The position numbers and the translations under genes are program-made. The notes beneath the pieces are model-generated. The model made no database searches, was not told the DNA's origin, and saw only the letters and a program-made list of their open reading frames with translations. From an uncultured Muribaculaceae bacterium (GTDB lineage: Bacteria; Bacteroidota; Bacteroidia; Bacteroidales; Muribaculaceae), in the NCBI GenBank assembly GCA_910586995.1, contig CAJUKZ010000011.1, forward strand, positions 1 to 64,000: a DNA stretch of 64,000 bases. The letters run 5' to 3'. Positions 25,511-34,598 of the stretch are shown piece by piece (within the stretch, counting starts at the first letter, position 1; each line of letters begins with the position of its first letter).

Positions 25511-25962
25511 TCAAGCCTCGACAACGGAATCTGATAGAAAATTCAGTTATAATATCAGTTTTGATGACTGTTATATCTTGTTGGATAATTCCAATGATAA
25601 GGTAGCTGGCGTCCTAAAGTCCTGGAATGATGAAAAGAGAGAGTTGTCCCCAAAAAACCGGTAAGTGACCAAAATTACGAAAAGTTCGTTGTCGTTTCCC
25701 TCAGCATAGCCTGAGCCGATGCAGGAACTGAAACAATTTCACTGAACAACTGTAGTGTCTGATCGGGAATGTATTCAGGCAGGATTATCATCAGCTTTGC
25801 ATGACTTTTTTCATTTAGTTTTTGACGAAAAATGATTGATTTGTCGGGGTTTTGTGCTAAATTTGTAGCTTCATTCACGTATATCCTGTAGCCAATAGAG
25901 TAATGGCTGCGGGATGCGCGTTCATTTTATATTGACAAACAACAGTAATTGTATAATTAGCA
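25511..25962. other. Intergenic region with the metG promoter
   Basis: 452 bases. The left part holds a rightward frame free of stops for about 45 codons (ending near 25664), with a protein-like composition but no start codon. It may be a fragment. The right part contains the metG promoter, described separately. A 67-codon leftward frame (25675-25878) overlaps that promoter and is not called. Confidence 0.4.
25836..25865 (+). promoter_or_regulatory. Promoter of the metG operon
   Basis: TTG (25836-25838) and an exact TAAATTTG (25858-25865) are 19 bases apart. The predicted leader to the metG start codon is about 90 bases. Confidence 0.6.
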
Positions 25963-28008
25963 ATGGACAACAAGCACTTCAAACGCACATTGATCACTAC
26001 CGCTCTCCCTTACGCCAACGGGCCGGTGCATATAGGGCATCTGGCCGGTGTATATGTTCCTGCTGACATTTATGCACGCTATCTTCGTCTGCGAGGCGAG
26101 GATGTGGTCATGGTGGGCGGAAGCGATGAACACGGTGTGCCCATCACCATAAGGGCACGAAAGGAAGGCATAACACCACAGGATGTTGTCGACCGCTATC
26201 ACAAGATAATCAAAGATTCGTTCGAGGGCCTCGGAATCTCGTTCGATGTATACTCCCGCACAACTTCGGAGACGCATGCCGAGACAGCTTCGGAATTTTT
26301 CCGTCATCTGTATGACAATGGCGAATTTGTGGAGAAACCTTCGATGCAGTTCTATGACGAAGGTGCAGGTCGTTTTGTGACCGACCGCAATGTGGTGGGT
26401 GAATGTCCGGTATGCCATGCACAGGGTGCTTATGGCGACCAGTGCGAGAAATGCGGCAGTTCGCTCAATGCCACTGAACTGATCAATCCGCGTTGTGCCG
26501 AGACCGGCAATGTGCCTGTGTTGCGCGAGACTTACCATTGGTATCTGCCGCTCGACCGCTGGCAGGATACATTGTCGAAATGGATACTCGACGGACACAA
26601 GGAGTGGAAGACAAACGTCTACGGGCAGTGCAAGTCGTGGATCGATCTCGGGTTGCAGCCAAGAGCAGTGACGCGCGACCTCGACTGGGGTATTCCAGTT
26701 CCCGTCGAAGGTGCGGATGGCAAGGTGCTGTATGTATGGTTCGATGCTCCCATTGGCTATATATCCAACACCAAGGAACTGCTTCCCGACACATGGCAGA
26801 CCTATTGGAAAGATCCTGAGACACGAATCATCAACTTCATAGGCAAGGACAACATCGTATTCCATTGCATAATATTCCCGGCCATGCTGCTTGCCTACGG
26901 TGATGGGTATCAGTTGCCTGATAATGTCCCTGCCAACGAATTCCTGAATCTCGAAGGAGACAAGATCTCGACTTCCCGCAATTGGGCTGTGTGGCTTCAC
27001 GAGTATCTGGCCGACATGCCAGGCAAGCAGGATGTATTGCGCTACGTGCTTACTGCGAATGCTCCCGAAACAAAAGACAATGATTTTACGTGGCGCGATT
27101 TCCAGGCCCGCAACAACAATGAGCTTGTGGCTATTCTCGGCAATTTCGTAAACCGTGCAATGGTGCTGACGCATAAATATTTCGACGGCATTGTACCTGC
27201 CGCAGGCGATCTTGCACAGGCCGATAAAGATGCTCTGGCTGAGATGGAATCTATAAAATCGGCTCTGAGCGAGAGTCTCGATACTTTCCATTTCCGCGAT
27301 GCTTTGCGTGAAGCGATGAATTTTGCCCGCCTTGGCAACAAGTATCTTCAGGAGACAGAACCGTGGAAACTGGCCAAGACAGACATGGGTCGCGTGGCCA
27401 CGATTCTTAACATTGCACTTCAGATCTGCGGCAACATAGCTGTGGCTTTCGAGCCGTTCATGCCGTTTATGTCAGAGAAGCTTTCGCGCATGCTTGGGAT
27501 GGGTAATATGACATGGAACGAACTTGCCACGGCTGATGTGGTCAAGGCCGGAACTGAACTCTCTGCGCCTGAACTTCTTTTTGAGAAGATCGACGACGAA
27601 GGCATACGTCCGCAGATCGAACGACTCGAACGCATAAAGAAAGAAAATCAGATAAACAACTGGCACGCTGAGCCTCAGGCTCCGGACGTTGATTTCGACA
27701 CATTCTGCCGTGCCGACCTCAGGGTAGGTACTGTGCTGGATTGTCAGAAAGTACCCAAGGCTGATAAGCTGCTACAGTTCACCATAGACGATGGCTTGGG
27801 ACAGCGCACGATCGTAAGCGGTATTGCCCAGTATTATCAGCCCGAACAACTCAAGGGCAAGCAAGTTGTGTTCATCGCGAATCTCCCGCCACGTAAGTTG
27901 CGCGGCATAACTTCGCAGGGTATGATCCTATCGGCGCTTAACGCCGACGGTAGCCTTACTGTCATTTCTCCTGATGCTCCTATCACACCGGGCGCTCAGG
28001 TGAAGTAG
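25963..28008 (+). CDS. metG: Methionyl-tRNA synthetase
   Basis: A 681-residue class I synthetase charging tRNA(Met). The HIGH motif is HIGH at 23-26 (GPVHIGHL). A zinc knuckle (CPVCHAQG and CEKCG) is near residue 150. The KMSKS motif appears as KISTS (GDKISTSRNW), the form usual in Bacteroidota. A C-terminal tRNA-binding OB domain (about 575-681, FCRADLRVGTVLDC) is fused, giving the long form. It heads the operon metG-ansA-dgt-TPM-kinase. Confidence 0.97.
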   Translation: MDNKHFKRTLITTALPYANGPVHIGHLAGVYVPADIYARYLRLRGEDVVMVGGSDEHGVPITIRARKEGITPQDVVDRYHKIIKDSFEGLGISFDVYSRTTSETHAETASEFFRHLYDNGEFVEKPSMQFYDEGAGRFVTDRNVVGECPVCHAQGAYGDQCEKCGSSLNATELINPRCAETGNVPVLRETYHWYLPLDRWQDTLSKWILDGHKEWKTNVYGQCKSWIDLGLQPRAVTRDLDWGIPVPVEGADGKVLYVWFDAPIGYISNTKELLPDTWQTYWKDPETRIINFIGKDNIVFHCIIFPAMLLAYGDGYQLPDNVPANEFLNLEGDKISTSRNWAVWLHEYLADMPGKQDVLRYVLTANAPETKDNDFTWRDFQARNNNELVAILGNFVNRAMVLTHKYFDGIVPAAGDLAQADKDALAEMESIKSALSESLDTFHFRDALREAMNFARLGNKYLQETEPWKLAKTDMGRVATILNIALQICGNIAVAFEPFMPFMSEKLSRMLGMGNMTWNELATADVVKAGTELSAPELLFEKIDDEGIRPQIERLERIKKENQINNWHAEPQAPDVDFDTFCRADLRVGTVLDCQKVPKADKLLQFTIDDGLGQRTIVSGIAQYYQPEQLKGKQVVFIANLPPRKLRGITSQGMILSALNADGSLTVISPDAPITPGAQVK

Positions 28009-28037
28009 TTTTCTGAACTTTACATAAATTTAAGCCT

Positions 28038-29084
28038 ATGAACAAGCCGCGAATCCTGATCATATACACAGGTGGCACAATCGGTATGATTGAAGACCCC
28101 GTCACGCATGCGTTGAGGCCATTCGACTTCACGCATTTGATCGACAATGTGCCTAAAATCAAGATGCTCGACTACGTGATCGATAATTGCCAGTTTGATC
28201 CGCCGATAGATTCATCGGATATGAATCTCGAGCATTGGAAGCAGATTGCCGGACATATCGACAGCAATTACCATGATTATGACGGCTTTGTGGTGCTGCA
28301 TGGCACTGACACGATGGCTTACACGGCATCAGCCCTCTCGTTCATGCTTGAGAATCTGAGCAAACCTGTGATCATCACAGGTTCTCAGCTTCCGATAGGG
28401 GAAGTCAGAACCGATGGTGAGGAAAATCTGATTACAGCGCTACAGATAGCTGCCGCACGTAGCGCATCAGGAGATCCAATGGTGCAGGAAGTAGCCATAT
28501 TGTTCGAAAATTATCTTTGGCGAGGCAATCGTTCTACAAAGATGAGCGCCGACAACTTCAATGCTTTCAAAAGCAATAATTATCCGTCGCTTGCGAAGAT
28601 TGGCTTGGGCATACACTACAATGAGGATGCTCTCCATAGAGCCGATGATCCTCTGCCTTTGCGTACGCATCTTGACCTTGATCCGTCGGTGATGTTTCTC
28701 GACCTCTTTCCCGGTATGACTGAATCAACGTTGCGGCATCTGCTGGCTACTCCGGATATAAAAGGCATAGTGTTGCGAACTTATGGGGCAGGCAATGCGC
28801 CTACAGAGAAGTGGTTCAACGATGCTATCCGTGAGGCCCTGGATCGTGGGATGGTCATTCTCAACGTCACACAGTGTGTCAACGGAGGTGTACACCCAAA
28901 CAGGTATGTGTCGGGCGACCTTCTGGCGGCAACCGGAGTCATCTCAGGTAAAGACATAACCTGCGAGGCTGCCATAACGAAGATGATGCACCTGTTCGGG
29001 CAGAAATTCTCTACCGGACATGTCAAGGAAGCTTTAGGCTCGTCGATGTGCGGCGAGATGACAGACAATATCACTCTGCGATGA
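28038..29084 (+). CDS. ansA: Type I L-asparaginase
   Basis: A 348-residue cytoplasmic-type asparaginase that releases ammonia from asparagine. The two threonine active-site motifs are present: YTGGTIGMI (nucleophile T14) and HGTDTMAYTASAL. No signal peptide is seen, consistent with the low-affinity type I enzyme. It follows metG by 29 bases and its stop overlaps the dgt start as ATGA, so all three are probably co-transcribed. Confidence 0.92.
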   Translation: MNKPRILIIYTGGTIGMIEDPVTHALRPFDFTHLIDNVPKIKMLDYVIDNCQFDPPIDSSDMNLEHWKQIAGHIDSNYHDYDGFVVLHGTDTMAYTASALSFMLENLSKPVIITGSQLPIGEVRTDGEENLITALQIAAARSASGDPMVQEVAILFENYLWRGNRSTKMSADNFNAFKSNNYPSLAKIGLGIHYNEDALHRADDPLPLRTHLDLDPSVMFLDLFPGMTESTLRHLLATPDIKGIVLRTYGAGNAPTEKWFNDAIREALDRGMVILNVTQCVNGGVHPNRYVSGDLLAATGVISGKDITCEAAITKMMHLFGQKFSTGHVKEALGSSMCGEMTDNITLR

Positions 29085-30415
29085 ACTGGGATTCCCTGAT
29101 AAGCGACAAGCGTTTCGGACTGGAAGATTACCATAACGACCGTGCCGGCGAGCGCAGCGATTTCCGCCGCGACTACGACCGGTTAGTCTTCTCGAGTCCA
29201 TTCCGAAGATTGCAGAACAAGACCCAGGTATTTCCGTTGCCTGGAAGCATATTTGTGCACAACAGACTGACACACAGCATAGAAGTGTCGTGCGTGGGGA
29301 AGTCTATGGCCGACAGTGTGTCGGCTGTACTGAAGCGCAAGTATGCGGCAGAACCGTGGGTCTCGAAGCTCGACAATCTTGGCGACATCGTGGCTGCGGC
29401 CTGTCTTGCGCATGATTTGGGAAATCCGCCGTTCGGTCATTCCGGCGAGAAAGCCATCGGTACGTTTTTCAGTGAAGGGGCAGGGCGATGTCTGAGCGGT
29501 AGTCTTACACGCAACCAGTGGGCCGACCTTACAAATTTTGAAGGCAATGCAAATGCTTTCCGTCTGCTTACCCATCAGTTCCGTGGCCGCCGTCCCGGAG
29601 GATTCGCCATGACTTACTCCGCGCTTGCGTCGATAGTGAAATATCCTTATGACTCGACGCTTGCGGGAGAAAAAGGCAAATTCGGATTTTTTGATTCCGA
29701 ACGGGATTCATTTATCCGGGTTGCATCGCACCTGGGGATGAAGCGTCTGCCATCAGCTGATGGCAGTATTCGCTATGCGAGGCATCCGCTTGTCTATATA
29801 GTAGAGGCGGCCGACGATATCTGCTATGAGATAATGGACATCGAGGACGCCCATAAACTGAAGATCCTGACCACGGATGAAGTGAAGACGCTTCTTCTCG
29901 GCTATTTCGAAGGGGATGTGCGTCAGCGCCGCGCCGATATAATGAACAGGGTGTCTGATCCTAACGAACAGATCTCATATCTCCGCTCGTGCGTGATCGG
30001 TACTCTTGTCGACCGGTGTGCTGAAGCATTCATTGCCAACGAGGAGGCAATTCTTGAGGGAGAATTCGATACGCAACTTCTACGTGTCATCACCGAACAT
30101 GAGAGAGCCGCCTACGAGCGTTGCAACGCGCTGTCGTGGGACAAGATATATTCCGCACCTGATGTTGTGGATATCGAGCTTGCCGGCAACAGGATTATTA
30201 CATTCCTCATGGAGAAACTGACTGAAGCCGTACGCTTCCCCGATCTGAACTACAGCCGTCTGCTGTTATCTAAAATACCATCGCAATACGATGTCGACGC
30301 TCCGGGCCTCTATGGTAAGATACAGGCTGTAGTTGACCACATGTCGGCCATGACAGACGTCTATGCGTTGGATCTTTACAGAAAATTGAACGGAATGAGC
30401 CTCCCGGCCGTTTAG
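29081..30415 (+). CDS. dgt: Deoxyguanosinetriphosphate triphosphohydrolase (dGTPase)
   Basis: A 444-residue HD-domain enzyme hydrolysing dGTP to deoxyguanosine and triphosphate. The metal ligands are in HNRLTHSIEV and HDLGNPPFGHSG; EAADDICYEIMDIEDA carries the later conserved Asp. The ATG at 29081 overlaps the ansA stop and matches the family start (MNWDSLIS). Relatives affect dNTP balance and, in some cases, phage resistance. It may act as a general dNTPase; substrate is inferred. Confidence 0.92.
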   Translation: MNWDSLISDKRFGLEDYHNDRAGERSDFRRDYDRLVFSSPFRRLQNKTQVFPLPGSIFVHNRLTHSIEVSCVGKSMADSVSAVLKRKYAAEPWVSKLDNLGDIVAAACLAHDLGNPPFGHSGEKAIGTFFSEGAGRCLSGSLTRNQWADLTNFEGNANAFRLLTHQFRGRRPGGFAMTYSALASIVKYPYDSTLAGEKGKFGFFDSERDSFIRVASHLGMKRLPSADGSIRYARHPLVYIVEAADDICYEIMDIEDAHKLKILTTDEVKTLLLGYFEGDVRQRRADIMNRVSDPNEQISYLRSCVIGTLVDRCAEAFIANEEAILEGEFDTQLLRVITEHERAAYERCNALSWDKIYSAPDVVDIELAGNRIITFLMEKLTEAVRFPDLNYSRLLLSKIPSQYDVDAPGLYGKIQAVVDHMSAMTDVYALDLYRKLNGMSLPAV

Positions 30416-30493
30416 AGGTAAAACACAAGAGAAATGCGCGAGGGGGCTGAAGCGGTTGTGCCGGTTCATTTTCCCGAAGCCTCCTGATTGATT

Positions 30494-31798
30494 ATGAAAA
30501 AAATATTCCTGATACGATTCATCCCGTTGCTTGTAGCGTTCTTGCTGCATGCATCATCTGCCGTGGCTGTGGAATCAGTGGATGATGTCCCCAATGTGCA
30601 GCTTGTCGACCGTACACGTCATGTGTCCGACCCCGATGATATAATTCCGGCCTCCGACGAGGCTTTGATCAATGAAGCTATAGCCGGCATACGTTCCGGG
30701 TCATCGTGTGAGGTTGCCGTAGTGGCAGTCGCGGATATTCCGGATGATATGGATGAGAATACGTTCGCTACAGAACTGTTCGAGGCATGGGGTATCGGTA
30801 AAGAAGACAAGGATAACGGTCTGTTGATTCTTGTGGTCCGCGACCGTCGTCGGGCTGTGGTCCGTACAGGTTATGGCGTGGAAGGTGCAATACCAGATGT
30901 AGTTGCTTCACGCATTATACGCGATGATATGAGCCCTGCTTTCCGCGAGGGAGAATACGGTCGAGGCTTGTTGAAGGCTGTGAATCATATAGGGGCGATT
31001 CTCTCCGATCCGTCGCTTGCCGATGAATTGCGGTCTTCAAATCCTGAGACAGTGGGGCGTCAGCAGGAGGAAGTGACACTTTCAGATATGCTCTTGTTCT
31101 GGATGTGGCTTGGAATAGCGCTCACTGCTGTGATGGCAATCGTCGTTGTCGGAAAATACAGTCCGGTACGTAGCATGCGTCCCAACGACAAGTACACAGC
31201 TCTTGCACCGCTGAAAGGTCCGGCTGCAGCCTTGTGCTTTCTCGGCATGGGCATTCCATTGCTCGTATATCTGCCTTTGCGATATAGTCTGCGGCGATGG
31301 CGGGATTTGCCGCGCAAGTGCCCCAACTGCGGCACTGTGATGCACAAGCTCGACGAGGAGAGAGACAATGATTATCTGACACCTGCACAGGACATTGAGG
31401 AGAAAATCAATTCAGTGGACTATGACGTGTGGTTGTGTCCGCACTGCGGGGAGACTGATATATATCCGTTCAGACAGCCCAACAGTGGCTATAGCGAGTG
31501 TGAGCGTTGTCATGCGATAGCGGCGCGTCCGAGTTGCGATCGTGTGGTCGTAAAGCCAACAACGCGGTCGGAGGGGCATGGTGTACATGAATATACCTGC
31601 TTGGCCTGCCATCACATAACCCGCAAGCCATACATCATTCCACGGACGCCGGATCCTACCGGTGCGATAGTTGCAGCCGGAATACTTGGCTCAATGTCGG
31701 GCCGGCGTGGCGGAGGCGGATTCGGAGGCGGCGGTTTCTCCGGAGGTGGTTTCGGCGGTGGTTCTACCGGCGGCGGCGGCGCTTCTGGCGGATGGTGA
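30494..31798 (+). CDS. TPM-domain membrane protein with zinc-ribbon and glycine-rich tail
   Basis: 434 residues. A signal peptide (about 1-23) is followed by a TPM domain (about 45-190, with DKDNGLLILVVRDRRRAVV and TGYGVEGAIPD), which is the YgcG/TPM_phosphatase fold. Two membrane helices follow (about 200-220 and 240-265). A cysteine-rich region holds four pairs (CPNCG, CPHCG, CERC, CLAC) that look like two zinc ribbons. The tail is almost pure Gly/Ser with a final W. TPM proteins help photosystem repair in plants, but bacterial roles are unclear. It is placed 78 bases after dgt. Confidence 0.75.
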   Translation: MKKIFLIRFIPLLVAFLLHASSAVAVESVDDVPNVQLVDRTRHVSDPDDIIPASDEALINEAIAGIRSGSSCEVAVVAVADIPDDMDENTFATELFEAWGIGKEDKDNGLLILVVRDRRRAVVRTGYGVEGAIPDVVASRIIRDDMSPAFREGEYGRGLLKAVNHIGAILSDPSLADELRSSNPETVGRQQEEVTLSDMLLFWMWLGIALTAVMAIVVVGKYSPVRSMRPNDKYTALAPLKGPAAALCFLGMGIPLLVYLPLRYSLRRWRDLPRKCPNCGTVMHKLDEERDNDYLTPAQDIEEKINSVDYDVWLCPHCGETDIYPFRQPNSGYSECERCHAIAARPSCDRVVVKPTTRSEGHGVHEYTCLACHHITRKPYIIPRTPDPTGAIVAAGILGSMSGRRGGGGFGGGGFSGGGFGGGSTGGGGASGGW

Positions 31799-31846
31799 TG
31801 CGCATATAGAAGAATATACAGAATAAAGAACTATAAAATTTCTTCC

Positions 31847-32944
31847 ATGGAAAAACTTAAATCAATAATCAGTCATTTCCCAGAGGTGACAGGAGTTGAA
31901 AGTGTGAGTCCTCTTGGGGCAGGCCTTATCAACGATACATTTGTGGTCCGTACATCAGATCCGGAAAATCCGGACTATGTGATGCAGCGTATCAATCATG
32001 CCATATTCAAGGATGTGGACCTGTTGCAGCGAAATATCGAGACAGTCACATCGCATATCCGCGAGGCTTTGATCAAGGAAGGTGATCCGGATGTGGACCG
32101 CCATGTGCTCCGTTTTATACATGCTGACGACGGAAAGACTTACTATTTCGACGGAGAAAGCTACTGGCGTCTTATGGTGTATATCCCGCGTTCGGTGTCT
32201 TACGAGACCGTAGATCCGAAATATGCAGAGCTGGCAGGCCGTGAGTTCGGGCGTTTCGAGAGCCGTCTGACGCATCTTGCCGGAAGCCTGGGCGAGACTA
32301 TTCCTGATTTTCACAATATGACGTTGCGCCTGCGTCAGCTTGAGAATGCAGTGGCGGCAGATCCTGTTGGCCGTGTGGCAGAGGTTATGCCTCTGGTAGA
32401 GCAGATACGCAGTCGCGCTGAAGACATGACATTCGCCGACAGACTTTATGCACAGGGTAAGCTGCCTAAGCGCGTATGCCACTGCGATACTAAAGTCAAC
32501 AATATGCTTTTCGATAAGGAGAATGGATCATTTCTATGCGTAATTGACCTTGATACGGTAATGCCCGGATACGTGTTCTCCGATGTAGGTGACTTCATGC
32601 GCACTGCAGGAAATACGATGCCGGAGGATTCTCCCGAACTGGATAAGATTGAATTCAGATTTGACATCTTCGAGGCATTCATCAGGGGGTATCTCTCCAC
32701 AGCCTCGGCCTTCCTCACCCAGGTTGAGATAGAGTATCTGCCATCGGCTGCCGAGATGTTCCCATATATGCAGGCAGTGCGTTTCCTTGTCGACTATATC
32801 GAAGGAGACCACTATTACAAGACCACTTATCCTGAGCATAATCTTGTACGCGCACGCAATCAGATGCGACTGTTCGAGTGCGCGGAGGCGCGCCATGCAG
32901 ATATGCAGAAAGCCATAGCAAGTATACTTGCATCACAGAAGTAG
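31847..32944 (+). CDS. Aminoglycoside-phosphotransferase-fold kinase, N-acetylhexosamine kinase-like
   Basis: A 365-residue APH-fold small-molecule kinase. CHCDTKVNNMLF is the catalytic HxDxxxxN motif and VIDLDTVMPG holds the metal-binding Asp of the DFG-like site. An N-terminal LGAGLINDTFVV forms the nucleotide loop. The sequence resembles NahK-type sugar kinases of gut bacteria that feed hexosamines into nucleotide sugars. The substrate is uncertain. It is last in the metG operon and followed by a terminator. Confidence 0.78.
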   Translation: MEKLKSIISHFPEVTGVESVSPLGAGLINDTFVVRTSDPENPDYVMQRINHAIFKDVDLLQRNIETVTSHIREALIKEGDPDVDRHVLRFIHADDGKTYYFDGESYWRLMVYIPRSVSYETVDPKYAELAGREFGRFESRLTHLAGSLGETIPDFHNMTLRLRQLENAVAADPVGRVAEVMPLVEQIRSRAEDMTFADRLYAQGKLPKRVCHCDTKVNNMLFDKENGSFLCVIDLDTVMPGYVFSDVGDFMRTAGNTMPEDSPELDKIEFRFDIFEAFIRGYLSTASAFLTQVEIEYLPSAAEMFPYMQAVRFLVDYIEGDHYYKTTYPEHNLVRARNQMRLFECAEARHADMQKAIASILASQK

Positions 32945-32975
32945 GAACTTCCTGCCTGAACTTTTTTTACAGACT

Positions 32976-33018
32976 CAGCCTGCGGCAAATCTCAGAACCG
33001 CAGGCTGAATCTCTTTTT
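32976..33018 (+). terminator. Terminator ending the metG operon
   Basis: A perfect 10-pair stem (CAGCCTGCGG at 32976-32985 with 32998-33007) has a 12-base loop. T5 follows at 33014-33018, 31 bases past the kinase stop. Confidence 0.8.
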
Positions 33019-33026
33019 GTATACCT

Positions 33027-33335
33027 TTATTTTTTGCCGGATCGACGAGGATTGGCTGGAAACCAGCCCTTGCGCACTCGTTCGCGTTGCTCGAAGATCT
33101 CGAGTATGGACCACAGACATGAGAATGCCACAACACCGAGAAGTGTCGACAGCACCACGTTCTCTACCAGCAGAGACAGTGCGCCGAAGATTATTCCCGC
33201 AATCAGAAACCACCACCAGCATTTCACACCGAAATAATATTCACATTTTATTACCACTGGATGAAATGCCCCGATGGTGATAAAAGCTCCGAGTCCAACG
33301 ATCAGTCCTGAAAAGTTATATCCAAAAAATTCCAT
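33027..33335 (-). CDS. DUF4491 family membrane protein
   Basis: 102 residues with three predicted membrane helices (about 6-25, 40-57 and 62-80) and a basic C-terminus ending RRSGKK. The start MEFFGYNFSGLIVGL and the internal HPVVIKCEYYFG are characteristic of DUF4491, a small Bacteroidota family of unknown role. It is transcribed alone and converges on the metG operon terminator. Confidence 0.75.
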   Translation of the reverse strand: MEFFGYNFSGLIVGLGAFITIGAFHPVVIKCEYYFGVKCWWWFLIAGIIFGALSLLVENVVLSTLLGVVAFSCLWSILEIFEQRERVRKGWFPANPRRSGKK

Positions 33336-33441
33336 ACTTAGAAATCAGTTCAATTGTTACGCGTTTGTAAAATTACTCTTTTATTTCCATCTGCACAAAC
33401 TCCCGGAGCAGGCACGGGTATGCAGGCTCGTGATTTTTTTG

Positions 33442-33449
33442 TAAATTTG
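33442..33449 (+). promoter_or_regulatory. -7 element for the DUF2027-Smr gene
   Basis: An exact TAAATTTG lies 45 bases upstream of the start codon at 33495. No good -33 TTTG was found, so only the -7 part is supported. Confidence 0.45.
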
Positions 33450-33494
33450 CGGATATAACTTGTCGTATAAGAAATAGACAATCAATTATTCAGA

Positions 33495-34598
33495 ATGGCA
33501 AACTCTATAAAGATAGGAGATACTGTAAGGTATCTGAATTCAGTCGGTGGTGGTACGGTTGTGCGCATCGACGGAAATATGGCTTATGTGCTTGAGGAAG
33601 ACGGATTCGAGACACCTGTGCTGCTGCGTGAATGTGTAGCTGTGGAAGTGAATACGCGCAATGGCGCACGTCCGGGCGCATCGCAGAGTGGTGCGACGAC
33701 CGGAAAATCCGGTGTTGCCGCTGCATTGCCGAGTAAGGATACCACACCTGCTGTTGTGATGCCTGAAAAGGTTGAAGAAGTGGCTGGTGGTGATGTCATA
33801 AATATACAACTCGCATATATACCGGTTGATATAAAGAAATTATCTGAGACAGAATTTGAAGTGGTTCTGGTCAATGACTCAAACTACTACATATATTATT
33901 GCTATATGTCGTCGTCTGATCTTGAACCGAAATGGACAACACGTTCCGCAGGTTTGCTTGAACCGAACACGCAGCTTACGCTCGAAATGATGCCGGTCAG
34001 GGATCTGGCAGAACTTGACCGGGTGGCAGTGCAGTATCTGCCATTCAAGAAAGACAAGCTTTTCGATATGCGCGAACCGGCATTGGTGCAGTGGCGTCTC
34101 GACACTACCAAGTTCTGCAAACTTCACTGTTTCCATCCCAATACTTATTTCGAAGAACCGGTTATAGCATGCGATATCACCGTCAAAGGCCAGCCTATGC
34201 ATCGCCGTCAGCTTCCCGATGCCAAGACCATAGAGGAGGGCATAAGGCAGAAGAAAGCGGATACACGACCGGACAGACGGCCTGTATCGAAGCGCTCCAC
34301 ACCGAATCCCGACGGGCCATTGGTCGTTGATCTGCATATTGATGAACTTGTCGACAGTACGCGCGGTCTGTCCAATGCCGATATGCTCAATCTTCAGGTC
34401 GATAAATTCCGTGAGGTGATGGACGCCAATCTACGTCGCACAGGTACTAAAATCGTGTTCATACATGGCAAGGGCGAGGGGGTATTGCGCCAGGCTCTGC
34501 TCAAGGAACTGAATCATCGCTACAAAGGTCATGATGTTCAGGATGCATCATTCCGCGAATATGGTTTCGGTGCTACACAAGTCACCATACGCAGATGA
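33495..34598 (+). CDS. DUF2027 and Smr domain protein
   Basis: 367 residues in three parts: an N-terminal small beta-barrel (1-60, IKIGDTVRYLNSVGGG); a beta-sandwich DUF2027 region (about 95-240); and a C-terminal Smr domain (about 275-367) with VVDLHIDEL and the IHGKGEGVLR loop. Smr domains nick branched DNA or, in ribosome-rescue factors, cut mRNA in collided ribosomes. Which applies here is unknown. A low-complexity linker (60-95) joins the first two parts. Its stop overlaps the next gene's start (ATGATAA). Confidence 0.85.
   Translation: MANSIKIGDTVRYLNSVGGGTVVRIDGNMAYVLEEDGFETPVLLRECVAVEVNTRNGARPGASQSGATTGKSGVAAALPSKDTTPAVVMPEKVEEVAGGDVINIQLAYIPVDIKKLSETEFEVVLVNDSNYYIYYCYMSSSDLEPKWTTRSAGLLEPNTQLTLEMMPVRDLAELDRVAVQYLPFKKDKLFDMREPALVQWRLDTTKFCKLHCFHPNTYFEEPVIACDITVKGQPMHRRQLPDAKTIEEGIRQKKADTRPDRRPVSKRSTPNPDGPLVVDLHIDELVDSTRGLSNADMLNLQVDKFREVMDANLRRTGTKIVFIHGKGEGVLRQALLKELNHRYKGHDVQDASFREYGFGATQVTIRR

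Noticed and set aside
25675..25878. Leftward 67-codon frame between yhcG and metG
   Set aside because: Overlaps the predicted metG promoter; no family seen and no promoter of its own.
26943..26990. KISTS instead of KMSKS in MetG taken as an anomaly
   Set aside because: This variant is usual in Bacteroidota methionyl-tRNA synthetases.
25957..27291. Open frame of 444 codons on the leftward strand
   Set aside because: It lies wholly opposite metG and mirrors its codon bias; no signal, motif or neighbour supports it.
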